Assembly: GCA_032249575.1 (NCBI GenBank)
Contig: JAVVHL010000042.1
Coordinates: 1 to 9,734 of the forward strand
From: Calditenuis sp032249575
GTDB lineage: Archaea > Thermoproteota > Nitrososphaeria_A > Caldarchaeales > Calditenuaceae
DNA: 9,734 bases
Direction: 5' to 3'
Under the pieces are notes generated by a model. That model worked only from the letters and a program-made list of their open reading frames with translations. It searched no databases and was not told where the DNA came from. This document shows positions 1-6,005 of the stretch, in pieces. Every line of letters begins with the position of its first letter. The first letter of the stretch is position 1. Made by a program: the position numbers and the translations under genes.

Positions 1-34
1 CATAATCGCAGGCGCTGACCGAGAGAACGTGTGA
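1..34 (+). CDS. 3' end of an upstream gene (partial, unidentified)
   Basis: In frame 2 the first bases read as a protein tail IIAGADRENV followed by TGA at 32-34. That stop overlaps the GTG start of the next gene in a GTGA arrangement, which is typical of tightly coupled prokaryotic genes. Ten residues are too few to name the product. An alternative is frame 1, which ends at TGA 16-18, but it leaves a gap and has no coupling. The tail does not look like the basic C-terminus of ribosomal protein S9, which often precedes rpoN in archaea. Confidence 0.35.
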   Translation, partial: IIAGADRENV

Positions 35-447
35 GGCGAGGGAGCTCAGGAAGGGATCCTGCGTCGAGGTACTTCGCCGAGGGCCTCACGCCGAGGGAGA
101 GGGCCGCCTTCGAGGCAGGGATAGCGCTCGCGACCATCTACCACTCGCTCGTCGGCCTTCCCATACCAAGGACCGCTAAGGGAAGGGAGGAGCTCGCGAA
201 GGGCGTGGCATCGGCCGTCCTCTCGCAGCCCTTCAGGAGGAGGGTGGTCGTGAGGCTTAGGGGGAGGAGGGCTGGCAAAGGGCCTTACTCCTACGGCGAG
301 ATAGGAGAGAGGGACGTCTCCGCGGAGGTATTCGTGGAATACGGAGGATGGGTGGTGAGGGCTAGGCTGGGTTACGTGAGGAGTCTGGGGTACCCGCTGA
401 TGAGGATCGTGGAGGTGCACCGCTCGAGGAAGGGGCCCGGTCGCTGA
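31..447 (+). CDS. mptD: Archaeal dihydroneopterin aldolase (MptD family)
   Basis: This 138-residue protein matches the archaeal MptD/DUF372 family. The family cleaves 7,8-dihydroneopterin to 6-hydroxymethyl-7,8-dihydropterin and glycolaldehyde, on the way to tetrahydromethanopterin- or folate-type C1 carriers in the cytoplasm. The family signature is visible as DPASRYF (9-15), LTPRERAAFEAGIAL (19-33), IYHSLVGLPI (36-45) and LGYVRSLGYPLMRI near the C-terminus. Glu28 and His38 have the ten-residue spacing of the catalytic pair reported for the Methanocaldococcus enzyme (Glu25/His35). The GTG start at 31 is the only sensible one, because an in-frame stop lies at 16-18, and it overlaps the upstream stop. 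The length is normal for the family. The next gene, rpoN, follows after 79 nt with its own likely promoter, so mptD probably ends an upstream transcript. The family call is strong; the final cofactor made is inferred. Confidence 0.85.
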   Translation: MRRGSSGRDPASRYFAEGLTPRERAAFEAGIALATIYHSLVGLPIPRTAKGREELAKGVASAVLSQPFRRRVVVRLRGRRAGKGPYSYGEIGERDVSAEVFVEYGGWVVRARLGYVRSLGYPLMRIVEVHRSRKGPGR

Positions 448-450
448 GCA

Positions 451-460
451 CCCTTAAACT
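451..460 (+). promoter_or_regulatory. Candidate TATA box for the rpoN-eno-rpsB transcript
   Basis: CTTAAAC at about 453-459 is the only AT-rich, TATA-like patch in the 79-nt gap between mptD and rpoN. A start of transcription about 25-30 nt downstream would fall near 484, giving a leader of about 43 nt before the rpoN ATG at 527. A GGTGAGGGG stretch lies in that leader but is further from the ATG than usual for a ribosome binding site. This is inferred from position and composition only. Confidence 0.35.
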
Positions 461-526
461 CCCTCGGGGTCGTTTGGACCCTTAGCAACGCACGGTTGAT
501 TAGGGTGAGGGGCTTGGTTCTGCCGA

Positions 527-757
527 ATGCTCTTCCCGATCAGGTGCTTCAGCTGCGGCGCGCCGATCGGTCACCTCTGGGACAAGTACAGGGAGGGCGT
601 CAACTCGGGGAGGAAGCCTGGAGAGGTCCTCGACGAGCTGGGCGTGAAGAGGTACTGCTGCAGGAGGATGTTCCTGACGCACGTCGAGTACATCGACGAG
701 CTGCTCGAGTTCTACCAGCAGCGCGTCAAACAGCTCCGCAAGGCAGGAGAGGGATGA
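527..757 (+). CDS. rpoN: DNA-directed RNA polymerase subunit N (Rpb10 homologue)
   Basis: This 76-residue protein is the archaeal RNA polymerase subunit N (Rpo10/Rpb10), a small zinc protein of the Rpo3-Rpo10-Rpo11-Rpo12 assembly platform. The hallmark CFSCG sits at residues 7-11 and the RYCCRRM motif at 42-48, so the four zinc ligands are Cys7, Cys10, Cys44 and Cys45. The N-terminal MLFPIRC and the LGVKRYCCRRMFLTHVEYID block match the family almost throughout. The C-terminal tail of about 10-15 residues (QQRVKQLRKAGEG) is slightly longer than many homologues. ATG 527 is the only start, since an in-frame TGA lies at 506-508. The gene ends 4 nt before eno, indicating cotranscription. No rpoK (Rpb6) gene lies between rpoN and eno, unlike some archaeal versions of this cluster. 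Identification is certain. Confidence 0.97.
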   Translation: MLFPIRCFSCGAPIGHLWDKYREGVNSGRKPGEVLDELGVKRYCCRRMFLTHVEYIDELLEFYQQRVKQLRKAGEG

Positions 758-761
758 GAAG

Positions 762-2015
762 TTGGAAAGCAGAAAGGTCGAGGCGCTGAGGGCCAGGGTC
801 GTCTTCGACAGCAGGGGCGACAAGACCGTCGAGGTCGAGGTCAGGGTCGACGGGTTCACAGCGAGGGCCGCAGCTCCTTCGGGGAAGAGCAGGGGGAAGA
901 GGGAGGTAAGGCCGTTCGCTGAGGGAGGTCCGGAGGGTTCGGTCAGGGCGTTGAGGGAGGCATCCGGCAAAATCGTCGGCGCTACGCTCGAAAACCCGCT
1001 GGGCATCGACGTCCTTCTGAAAGAGGTCGACGGGACCGAGGACTTCTCGAGGATAGGAGGGAACGCTGCTCTCGCTACCTCGGTCGCTGCGGCCACCGCC
1101 TACGCCGGCTCAGGTGGCGAGTCCCTTTACAGGAGCCTCTCGAGACACCTCGGAGCCGATCCCGGGATACCGTTACCTCTCTCGAACGTCCTGGGAGGCG
1201 GCGCGCATGCGGGCTCCGGTGCGCCCGAGTTCCAGGAGTACCTGCTGATACCGGTGGGCGCGAGGGACGTGATGGAGGCGATAGAGACCAACGTCCTCGC
1301 ATACAGGAAGCTCGGGAAGCTCCTCTCTCAGGAGGTCAGGGGTTATCCGCTGGGGAAGGGCGACGAGGGAGGTTACGCTCCTCCTATCGGGAACAGGAAG
1401 GCGTTGGAGCTCGTGGCCAGGGCTGCCGAGGAGACCTCAGATGAGACCGGAGTCAAGGTCGCGATAGGCCTCGACGTCGCGGGCAGCAACGTCTTCGACC
1501 CGAAGTCAGGAAAATACGCCCTCAGGTCCGACGGCCTCTACCTGACAGGCGAGGAGATGGTCTCGTATCTCGGCGAGCTCGTCGACGAATTCGGCATCGT
1601 TTACCTGGAGGACCCCTTCTCCGAGGACGCACCGGATCTCTTCGCTGAGCTGCAGCGCTCTGTGCCCAAGACCTTCGTCTGCGGCGACGACCTGGTCGTC
1701 ACGAGGCCCGATCTGATCCGCTCGGCGATCGAGGCTGGGTCCATCAAAGCCGCGATCATCAAGCCCAACCAAGTGGGCCTCCTCTCGGTGGCCGCCGAGT
1801 CGGCGAGGGTCTGCCACGAACACCGCGCCCTTCCGGTCGCTTCGCACCGTTCCGGCGAGACGACGGACGCCTACCTCTCCCACTTCGCCGTCGGGACCTG
1901 GTGTAGATTAATAAAATGCGGGTTGATCGGTGGGGAAAGAATGGCGAAGCTCAACGAGCTGCTGCGCATCGGCGAGGAGATCGGTAGCGAGAGGCTGAGG
2001 AGGTTGAGCGTGTGA
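762..2015 (+). CDS. eno: Enolase (phosphopyruvate hydratase)
   Basis: This 417-residue enolase interconverts 2-phosphoglycerate and phosphoenolpyruvate in the cytoplasm, and its length is normal for archaea. All key residues are present by alignment to the yeast enzyme: loop serine Ser43, His149, the QE pair at 158-159, Glu202 in KGDEGGYAP, magnesium ligands Asp238, Glu283 and Asp309, base Lys334 in IIKPNQVG, His362-Arg-Ser in ASHRSGET, and Lys385. The N-terminal catalytic loop reads PSGKSRG instead of the common SGASTG, and NVLGGGAHAG replaces NVLNGGxHAG; both look tolerable. The TTG start at 762 is chosen because AGGAGAGGG (745-753) lies about 8 nt upstream and the protein begins where the family does. 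The gene is 4 nt after rpoN, and its stop overlaps the ATG of rpsB by one base, so the three genes are probably translationally coupled. An AT-rich patch inside it (about 1907-1917) may be an internal promoter. Confidence 0.97.
   Translation: MESRKVEALRARVVFDSRGDKTVEVEVRVDGFTARAAAPSGKSRGKREVRPFAEGGPEGSVRALREASGKIVGATLENPLGIDVLLKEVDGTEDFSRIGGNAALATSVAAATAYAGSGGESLYRSLSRHLGADPGIPLPLSNVLGGGAHAGSGAPEFQEYLLIPVGARDVMEAIETNVLAYRKLGKLLSQEVRGYPLGKGDEGGYAPPIGNRKALELVARAAEETSDETGVKVAIGLDVAGSNVFDPKSGKYALRSDGLYLTGEEMVSYLGELVDEFGIVYLEDPFSEDAPDLFAELQRSVPKTFVCGDDLVVTRPDLIRSAIEAGSIKAAIIKPNQVGLLSVAAESARVCHEHRALPVASHRSGETTDAYLSHFAVGTWCRLIKCGLIGGERMAKLNELLRIGEEIGSERLRRLSV
1905..1918 (+). promoter_or_regulatory. 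Possible internal promoter inside eno, ahead of rpsB
   Basis: ATTAATAAAAT at 1907-1917 is an isolated AT-only run within a GC-rich coding region. It uses TTA and AAA codons that are otherwise scarce here. It resembles an archaeal TATA element and would place a transcript start near 1935-1940, about 75 nt before rpsB. It may instead simply encode the conserved LIKCG of enolase. Confidence 0.25.
1998..2004 (+). promoter_or_regulatory. Strong ribosome binding site of rpsB
   Basis: AGGAGGT lies inside the last codons of eno and is complementary to the CACCTCC tail of the 16S rRNA seen at the right end of this window. It is 7 nt before a GTG at 2012 and 10 nt before the ATG at 2015. Either could start S2; the ATG that overlaps the eno stop is preferred. 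Confidence 0.7.
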
Positions 2016-2650
2016 TGTCCGACCTGGCGATCACCCCTGAGATGGAGGTCGCCGAGATACTGGTGAGGTGCAACGCCCACATCGGCGCCAAGATCAAGGT
2101 GGCCCACATGGCCAGGTTCGTCTACCGCCAGAGGTCAGACGGGGTCCACCTCTTCGAGGTGAAGAAGATCCTCGAGAGGCTCAACCTGGCAGCCAGGCTG
2201 ATCGCCCTCTACCCACCCGAGAAGACGCTGGCCGTCTCGACCCACGTCTACGGAACCAAGGCGGTCCTCAGGTTCGCGGAGGTCACCGGTGCCCGTGCGG
2301 TGGCAGGCAAGATCCCAGCCGGCATGCTGACCAACAGGGTCCTGAAGTACTACGTCGAGCCTGAGGTAGTGATCGTCTCTGACCCGAGGTTCGACGCGCA
2401 GATAGTGGAGGAGGCTAGGATAGCCAAGATACCGGTCATAGCGATGTGCAGCACCGACAACACGACGTCCAACGTCGACCTCGTCATACCGATCAACAAC
2501 AGGGGCAGGCACTCTCTGCCCTTCGCCTTCTGGTACCTGGCCAGGAGGGTTTTGATAGAGAGGGGTCAGGCGACTCCGGAGCTCCTCTCCTCGATCACGC
2601 TCGACCAGTTCATCACCCACGGCGTCGCGGAGGAGGGCTCCGAGGAGTGA
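2015..2650 (+). CDS. rpsB: 30S ribosomal protein S2 (archaeal uS2)
   Basis: This 211-residue protein is small-subunit protein uS2, which binds the back of the 30S head/body junction. Family blocks are clear: NAHIGAKIKVAHMARFVYRQRSDGVHLFEVKKILERL near the N-terminus, TGARAVAGKIPAGMLTN in the middle, VEPEVVIVSDPRFDAQ, and the STDNTTSNVDLVIPINNRGRHSL block of archaeal S2. It lacks the long insertions of bacterial S2. The ATG at 2015 overlaps the eno stop; a GTG one codon upstream (2012) is an alternative. A strong Shine-Dalgarno sequence precedes both. The acidic tail ends EEGSEE, and the last 38 bases also encode, on the other strand, the C-terminus of the metalloprotease. Mevalonate kinase, which often follows rpsB in archaeal versions of this cluster, is absent. 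Confidence 0.96.
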   Translation: MSDLAITPEMEVAEILVRCNAHIGAKIKVAHMARFVYRQRSDGVHLFEVKKILERLNLAARLIALYPPEKTLAVSTHVYGTKAVLRFAEVTGARAVAGKIPAGMLTNRVLKYYVEPEVVIVSDPRFDAQIVEEARIAKIPVIAMCSTDNTTSNVDLVIPINNRGRHSLPFAFWYLARRVLIERGQATPELLSSITLDQFITHGVAEEGSEE

Positions 2651-5189
2651 GAAGAGCGTACGGGGCCGCGAGTACCGCAAACGCGATGGCCGCCAGCGAG
2701 TAGAGACCGTCAGACGTCCTAACGGTCACCTCTTCTTCCTCCGGTCCGAGGCGAACCGATCCTCCAGGCACCTCAACCCACTTATCGACTTCGCCGACAA
2801 CGCTCAGCACCGCCACGCCGTCCCAACCTGTGGTGGACCAGCCCTCTAGGTTTCCCGCTCCGTTGACGATCTTGATGCCGATGCCGGGCGCTGGCAGGCC
2901 CAACGGGTCCCTCACCACGACCTTTACGGTCCTCCTGCTCAGGGAGATGCGGTAGGTGCCTTCCCCTGCTGGAACTGCGTCGGGAGGCTCCTGCGTCTGG
3001 GACACTCCCTTCCACACCACGCCCACCGCCCTCCAGCCCTCCGGAAGCAGGACGACGGAACCCTGCGGGACCTCGAGCCTCGAATCACCCGCCTCTATGA
3101 CCACCGAGGCCCCCACCGTTCCCTCCACCAGGAGCCTCGCCCTCTCAAGGACCGTGATGCGCAAAGGCTTCACCTCGATAGGTCTCCGGACGGCGACCGA
3201 GGCCTCATCGGCACCGAGCTCCACCAGGACGACCCTCCCTTCTGCCTCACCGAGAAGCTCCCGTGGAAGCGCCAGAACCTCGCCTTCCCTGACCCATTCC
3301 TCCCTCACGCCGAGCGGACCGAGGTCGATGACCACCCGGTGCTCCCGTACCCAGTTGGCCACAGCGATCAGAGGCCTATCCACGCGCACCTCGACTTCCT
3401 GGCCCTCCGAGCTGATGTCGCCTGACCATCCGACGAAGAGGTACCTCGTGCCGTCACCGTGCGGGAATGCGTTCGGCACCGAGAGCCTCAGCACCGCATC
3501 CGCATCGGCCCAGCGAACGGTCTCAAAAGCAGACACATCCGACCGCACCTCGACCGCGTACTGGACGGCGTACCTCGCCAAGACCGTGACGGGCCTCTCG
3601 ACCTTCACCACCACAACGGTTGAGCTAGAGGTGACGTCACCCTCCCAGCCCCTGAAGGCGAGCCTCGTCCTGTTGCCAAGGTCGATAACTTCGTCGGCCC
3701 TCAGCTCGACATCCCTTCCCTCCTCAGCCCAGAGCTCGCTGACCGATCCCAGCCGCTCCCTGATGATCCGGACCGAGTGCTCCCTGACCCAGAGGACCTC
3801 GAGCGTGGCCGGGCCCCTCACCTCGATCGAGTCCACAGCACCGCTGCCGCTCACGAAGCCCCTTGCCGCGAGCCTGGTGCCGTTGCCGAAGCGGATGATC
3901 GTCTCGTTGACCAGCTCCCTGTAGTCGAGGACCCTGCCCTCGTCGAGCCAGAGGACCTTCTGCTCTCCGAGCGATCTGACCTCTATCAGGTACTGCCTGA
4001 CGTAGACGGCCCATGCCCTCACCGGCGAATCGACGACGATCTCGATCCTTCCTTCCCTCATGACGCCCGGGCCCTCCCACCTGACGAACCGGAGCCTCGT
4101 GGCGTTCCCGAGATCTATCAGGTCCCTCACATCCACGGTTAACCTGCTGCCCCTGTCGTACCAGTTGTCGAGCGGGTCGACGGGTCTGAAGACCTGGACG
4201 CGGAACTGCGTGACGTACTTCTGGAGGAGCGTCATGTGGTCCCTCGGCCTCAGCACCAACCTCGCATCGCCCGAAATTTTGTTGCCGGAGAGGTACCAGC
4301 CTTCGAACCTGAACCTGACGCCCTCGACTTCAGTCGCGTAGATCAGCCCCTCAGCCACCAGCTCTACCTCGGATCCGGCCTCGACCAGGACGGTCCTTAT
4401 CGTGACAGGTGGGCCGTCGTCGATCTGCCTGAGGACGTTCAACCTCATCTTGATCGGGAAGCCGTTGAGATCGAGCAGGTGCAGGTAGGGGATCGATGAC
4501 GGGAGCGTGACCGATGACGGTATGCTGCCGGTGCTGCCGCGGAGCCACGAGTACGCAACGGCTAGCGCGTAGAGGTTCAGCGTCGAGGGCCTCGCACCCC
4601 TTACAACGTACGAGTACATCAGGTCCATGCTGTTTCCCGTGTGGTCGAGGCCCAGCGCATGGCCGAACTCGTGGGAAGAAACAACCCTGACCAGCTCCAT
4701 GTCCGACCCGACACACCGGAGCGATATCGAGATGCTTGCCGTAGTGATCTCGTTGCCGTAGCCGTTCAGATACGCGATGCCGCAGATCCTTCCTCCGAGG
4801 TCGCCGACGAAACGCACAGTGATGTCACCCGACGTTCCGTTGACTCCGTTGACGAGCGTTACAATCTCCAACCTCTCCAGATGATCGTGACCGTACAGGG
4901 CCGTGAAGACGCGTATGGCCCTCGTCCACCACCTGATGCCCTCGAGGGCGTTGACGTTGTATTCGTTCGACGGATGAGGTTCGAGGAGCACGGTCAGCGT
5001 CGACTTCCTCCAGGACCCTATGATCCCGATCGGCTCGTTGGACGTCGCGTTGAGCTGAATCTGCTCGCCCTCAGCGTAGAGGACCCTGACGGCCGTCCAC
5101 GCCTCACCCTGCCTGTGATCGACGTCGGACAGCGCTTGGTACGGGACCAGTAGGAGCAGCAGCACCAGCGCGAGGGTTCCGGCCTTCAA
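2613..5189 (-). CDS. Secreted, membrane-anchored matrixin-like metalloprotease with tandem beta modules
   Basis: This large protein of 858 residues is counted from TTG 5189; a TTG at 5207 would add six. A signal peptide (MKAGTLALVLLLLLVPYQALS) is followed by a metzincin catalytic domain at about 58-200. Its zinc motif HEFGHALGLDH (173-183) is followed eight residues after the last His by a Met-turn LMYSY (Met191), the spacing of matrix metalloproteinases (M10A). Asp128 in a GDITVRF strand also fits that fold. No cysteine-switch propeptide is visible; the only Cys residues seen in the catalytic part, 136 and 159, could form a disulfide. Residues about 325-680 are tandem modules of 71-73 residues. 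A carboxypeptidase-regulatory-like beta domain (about 750-825), one transmembrane helix (828-847) and a basic Pro/Arg tail follow. It probably sits on the outer face of the cell membrane and cleaves proteins; the substrate is unknown. TTG 5189 is preferred because a TATA box lies 30-37 nt before it. Confidence 0.85.
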   Translation of the reverse strand: MKAGTLALVLLLLLVPYQALSDVDHRQGEAWTAVRVLYAEGEQIQLNATSNEPIGIIGSWRKSTLTVLLEPHPSNEYNVNALEGIRWWTRAIRVFTALYGHDHLERLEIVTLVNGVNGTSGDITVRFVGDLGGRICGIAYLNGYGNEITTASISISLRCVGSDMELVRVVSSHEFGHALGLDHTGNSMDLMYSYVVRGARPSTLNLYALAVAYSWLRGSTGSIPSSVTLPSSIPYLHLLDLNGFPIKMRLNVLRQIDDGPPVTIRTVLVEAGSEVELVAEGLIYATEVEGVRFRFEGWYLSGNKISGDARLVLRPRDHMTLLQKYVTQFRVQVFRPVDPLDNWYDRGSRLTVDVRDLIDLGNATRLRFVRWEGPGVMREGRIEIVVDSPVRAWAVYVRQYLIEVRSLGEQKVLWLDEGRVLDYRELVNETIIRFGNGTRLAARGFVSGSGAVDSIEVRGPATLEVLWVREHSVRIIRERLGSVSELWAEEGRDVELRADEVIDLGNRTRLAFRGWEGDVTSSSTVVVVKVERPVTVLARYAVQYAVEVRSDVSAFETVRWADADAVLRLSVPNAFPHGDGTRYLFVGWSGDISSEGQEVEVRVDRPLIAVANWVREHRVVIDLGPLGVREEWVREGEVLALPRELLGEAEGRVVLVELGADEASVAVRRPIEVKPLRITVLERARLLVEGTVGASVVIEAGDSRLEVPQGSVVLLPEGWRAVGVVWKGVSQTQEPPDAVPAGEGTYRISLSRRTVKVVVRDPLGLPAPGIGIKIVNGAGNLEGWSTTGWDGVAVLSVVGEVDKWVEVPGGSVRLGPEEEEVTVRTSDGLYSLAAIAFAVLAAPYALLTPRSPPPRRRG
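3354..4217 (-). repeat. Tandem protein modules (about 71-73 residues each) inside the metalloprotease
   Basis: Module boundaries recur as (Y/W)V(R/T)(Q/E)(F/Y/H) followed by a V-x-V strand at codons starting near 4217, 4004, 3791 and 3572, with a further boundary at 3353. Each module contains G-N/D-x-T-R-L/Y, usually with an aromatic-rich FxxWxG strand and then a strand rich in Val ending in a Pro-V motif. This resembles divergent InlB B-repeat (Flg_new-type) domains used as cell-surface spacers. The repeats have diverged at the sequence level, so they are old rather than recent duplications. Partial copies flank the four clear ones. Confidence 0.7.
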
Positions 5190-5216
5190 AGCCCTGGCAC
5201 TTCTCAAAATCCGTCC

Positions 5217-5227
5217 CGATAATAAAC
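5217..5227 (-). promoter_or_regulatory. TATA box of the metalloprotease gene
   Basis: On the minus strand GTTTATTATC runs from 5227 to 5218, a good archaeal TATA element in GC-rich surroundings. A transcript start about 30 nt after its first T lies near 5196. That is downstream of the TTG at 5207 but just ahead of the TTG at 5189, giving a leader of about 7 nt. Confidence 0.5.
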
Positions 5228-5254
5228 GATTTCGGTTGGAAAGGATCGCGTGCT

Positions 5255-5283
5255 CCAGACACCTGAACAGAGGTTCCGTCTGG
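5255..5283. repeat. Imperfect inverted repeat (hairpin) in the divergent promoter region
   Basis: CCAGAC (5255-5260) pairs with GTCTGG (5278-5283). Inside it ACCT (5261-5264) pairs with AGGT (5271-5274) around the six-base loop GAACAG, with a three-base bulge on one side. It sits between the two oppositely directed TATA boxes. It could be a regulator binding site; no function is demonstrated. Confidence 0.4.
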
Positions 5284-5297
5284 TGATATGGTCCACA

Positions 5298-5307
5298 CTC
5301 TTTATCA
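5298..5307 (+). promoter_or_regulatory. TATA box of the Dph6-like gene
   Basis: CTCTTTATCA contains TTTATC (5301-5306), a TATA-like element. The expected transcript start, about 30 nt on, lies near 5330, a few bases before the ATG at 5337. This argues against the longer reading frame that begins with GTG at 5250, upstream of this promoter. Confidence 0.5.
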
Positions 5308-5318
5308 CTGGGTTCAGG

Positions 5319-5335
5319 CGCCTCGCAGCGAGGCG
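5319..5335. repeat. Perfect 7-bp palindrome next to the Dph6-like start codon
   Basis: CGCCTCG (5319-5325) and CGAGGCG (5329-5335) are exact inverted copies separated by CAG, ending one base before the ATG at 5337. It covers the predicted transcription start and contains the GAGG that would serve as ribosome binding site. It could be an operator, or a leader hairpin if the transcript starts further upstream. Confidence 0.55.
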
Positions 5336-5336
5336 G

Positions 5337-6005
5337 ATGAAGGTCGCCGTCTCCTGGTCAACGGGCAAGGACAGCCTGATGGCGCTTCTCAGGGCCCTCT
5401 CCTCAGGGAAAGAGGTCGTCTGCCTCCTCACGACGCTGACGGAGGGGTACAACAGGGTCACGATGCACGGCCTCAGGAGGGAGCTGCTTCACGCCCAGTC
5501 CTCGTCCATAGGCCTTCCCGTCTTCGAGGTCTGGATACCTCCCAACGCGCCGAACGAGGTCTACGAGGAGAGGATGGGCAGGGCCCTTACGGAGCTCAGG
5601 GAGAGGCACGGCGTGGACGGTGTGGTCTTCGGAGACATCTGGCTCGAGGACGTGAGGAGGTACAGGGAGGAGAGGATGCGCGAAACCGGTGTGGAGCCCC
5701 TCTTCCCGCTCTGGGGCGAGGACCCCGCTGGGTTGGTGGAGGAGTTCCTGCGCCTCGGATACAGGGCCGTGATCAACGTCGTCGACGCGTCCCAGCTCGA
5801 CCCTTCGAGGTTCCTCGGCAGGACGATCACCTTCGAGCTGATCGAGGAGCTGTCGGCCTCAGGGAAAGATCCTGCAGGCGAGAGGGGCGAGTACCACACC
5901 TTCGCCTACGACGGCCCAGCCTTCTCGAGGCCAGTGGCCTTCAGGACCGGTGACGTCGTCGTCAGGGACGGAAGGTTCCACTTCGTCGACCTCATACCAG
6001 TTTGA
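5337..6005 (+). CDS. dph6: ATP pyrophosphatase of the Dph6 (diphthine-ammonia ligase) family
   Basis: This 222-residue protein belongs to the PP-loop ATPase family COG2102/Dph6. The nucleotide-binding PP-loop SWSTGKDS is at residues 6-13, and the family signature GERGEYHTFAYDGPAF at about 181-196. Other family blocks include LLTTLTEGYNRVTMHG and GVVFGDIWLEDVRRYREE. Dph6 adenylates diphthine on elongation factor 2 and amidates it with ammonia to give diphthamide, the last step of that modification in archaea and eukaryotes. ATG 5337 is chosen over the GTG at 5250 because the family begins with MKVAVSWSTGKDS and a TATA box lies at 5301. The last 14 bases overlap the end of the convergent glycosyltransferase gene. 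The enzyme family is clear. The exact substrate is less certain because COG2102 has uncharacterised paralogues and no other diphthamide gene is nearby. Confidence 0.85.
   Translation: MKVAVSWSTGKDSLMALLRALSSGKEVVCLLTTLTEGYNRVTMHGLRRELLHAQSSSIGLPVFEVWIPPNAPNEVYEERMGRALTELRERHGVDGVVFGDIWLEDVRRYREERMRETGVEPLFPLWGEDPAGLVEEFLRLGYRAVINVVDASQLDPSRFLGRTITFELIEELSASGKDPAGERGEYHTFAYDGPAFSRPVAFRTGDVVVRDGRFHFVDLIPV

Noticed and set aside
449..507. CACCCT ... AGGGTG inverted repeat between mptD and rpoN
   Set aside because: Only six paired bases with a spacer of nearly 50, which is easily a chance match in GC-rich DNA.
500..1096. Minus-strand frame of 198 codons opposite rpoN and eno
   Set aside because: The opposite strand carries two unmistakable conserved genes; this product is a shadow frame.
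2956..3924. Long open frame of 322 codons on the + strand inside the metalloprotease
   Set aside because: It is antisense to a protein with a clear signal peptide, zinc site, repeats and anchor. Its own product is low-complexity Ser/Thr-rich, as expected from the reverse of a GC-rich gene.
5250..5336. 29-codon N-terminal extension of the Dph6-like protein from GTG 5250
   Set aside because: The family starts at MKVAVSWSTGKDS. The extension contains the promoter-like TTTATC and a perfect palindrome and has no conserved sequence.
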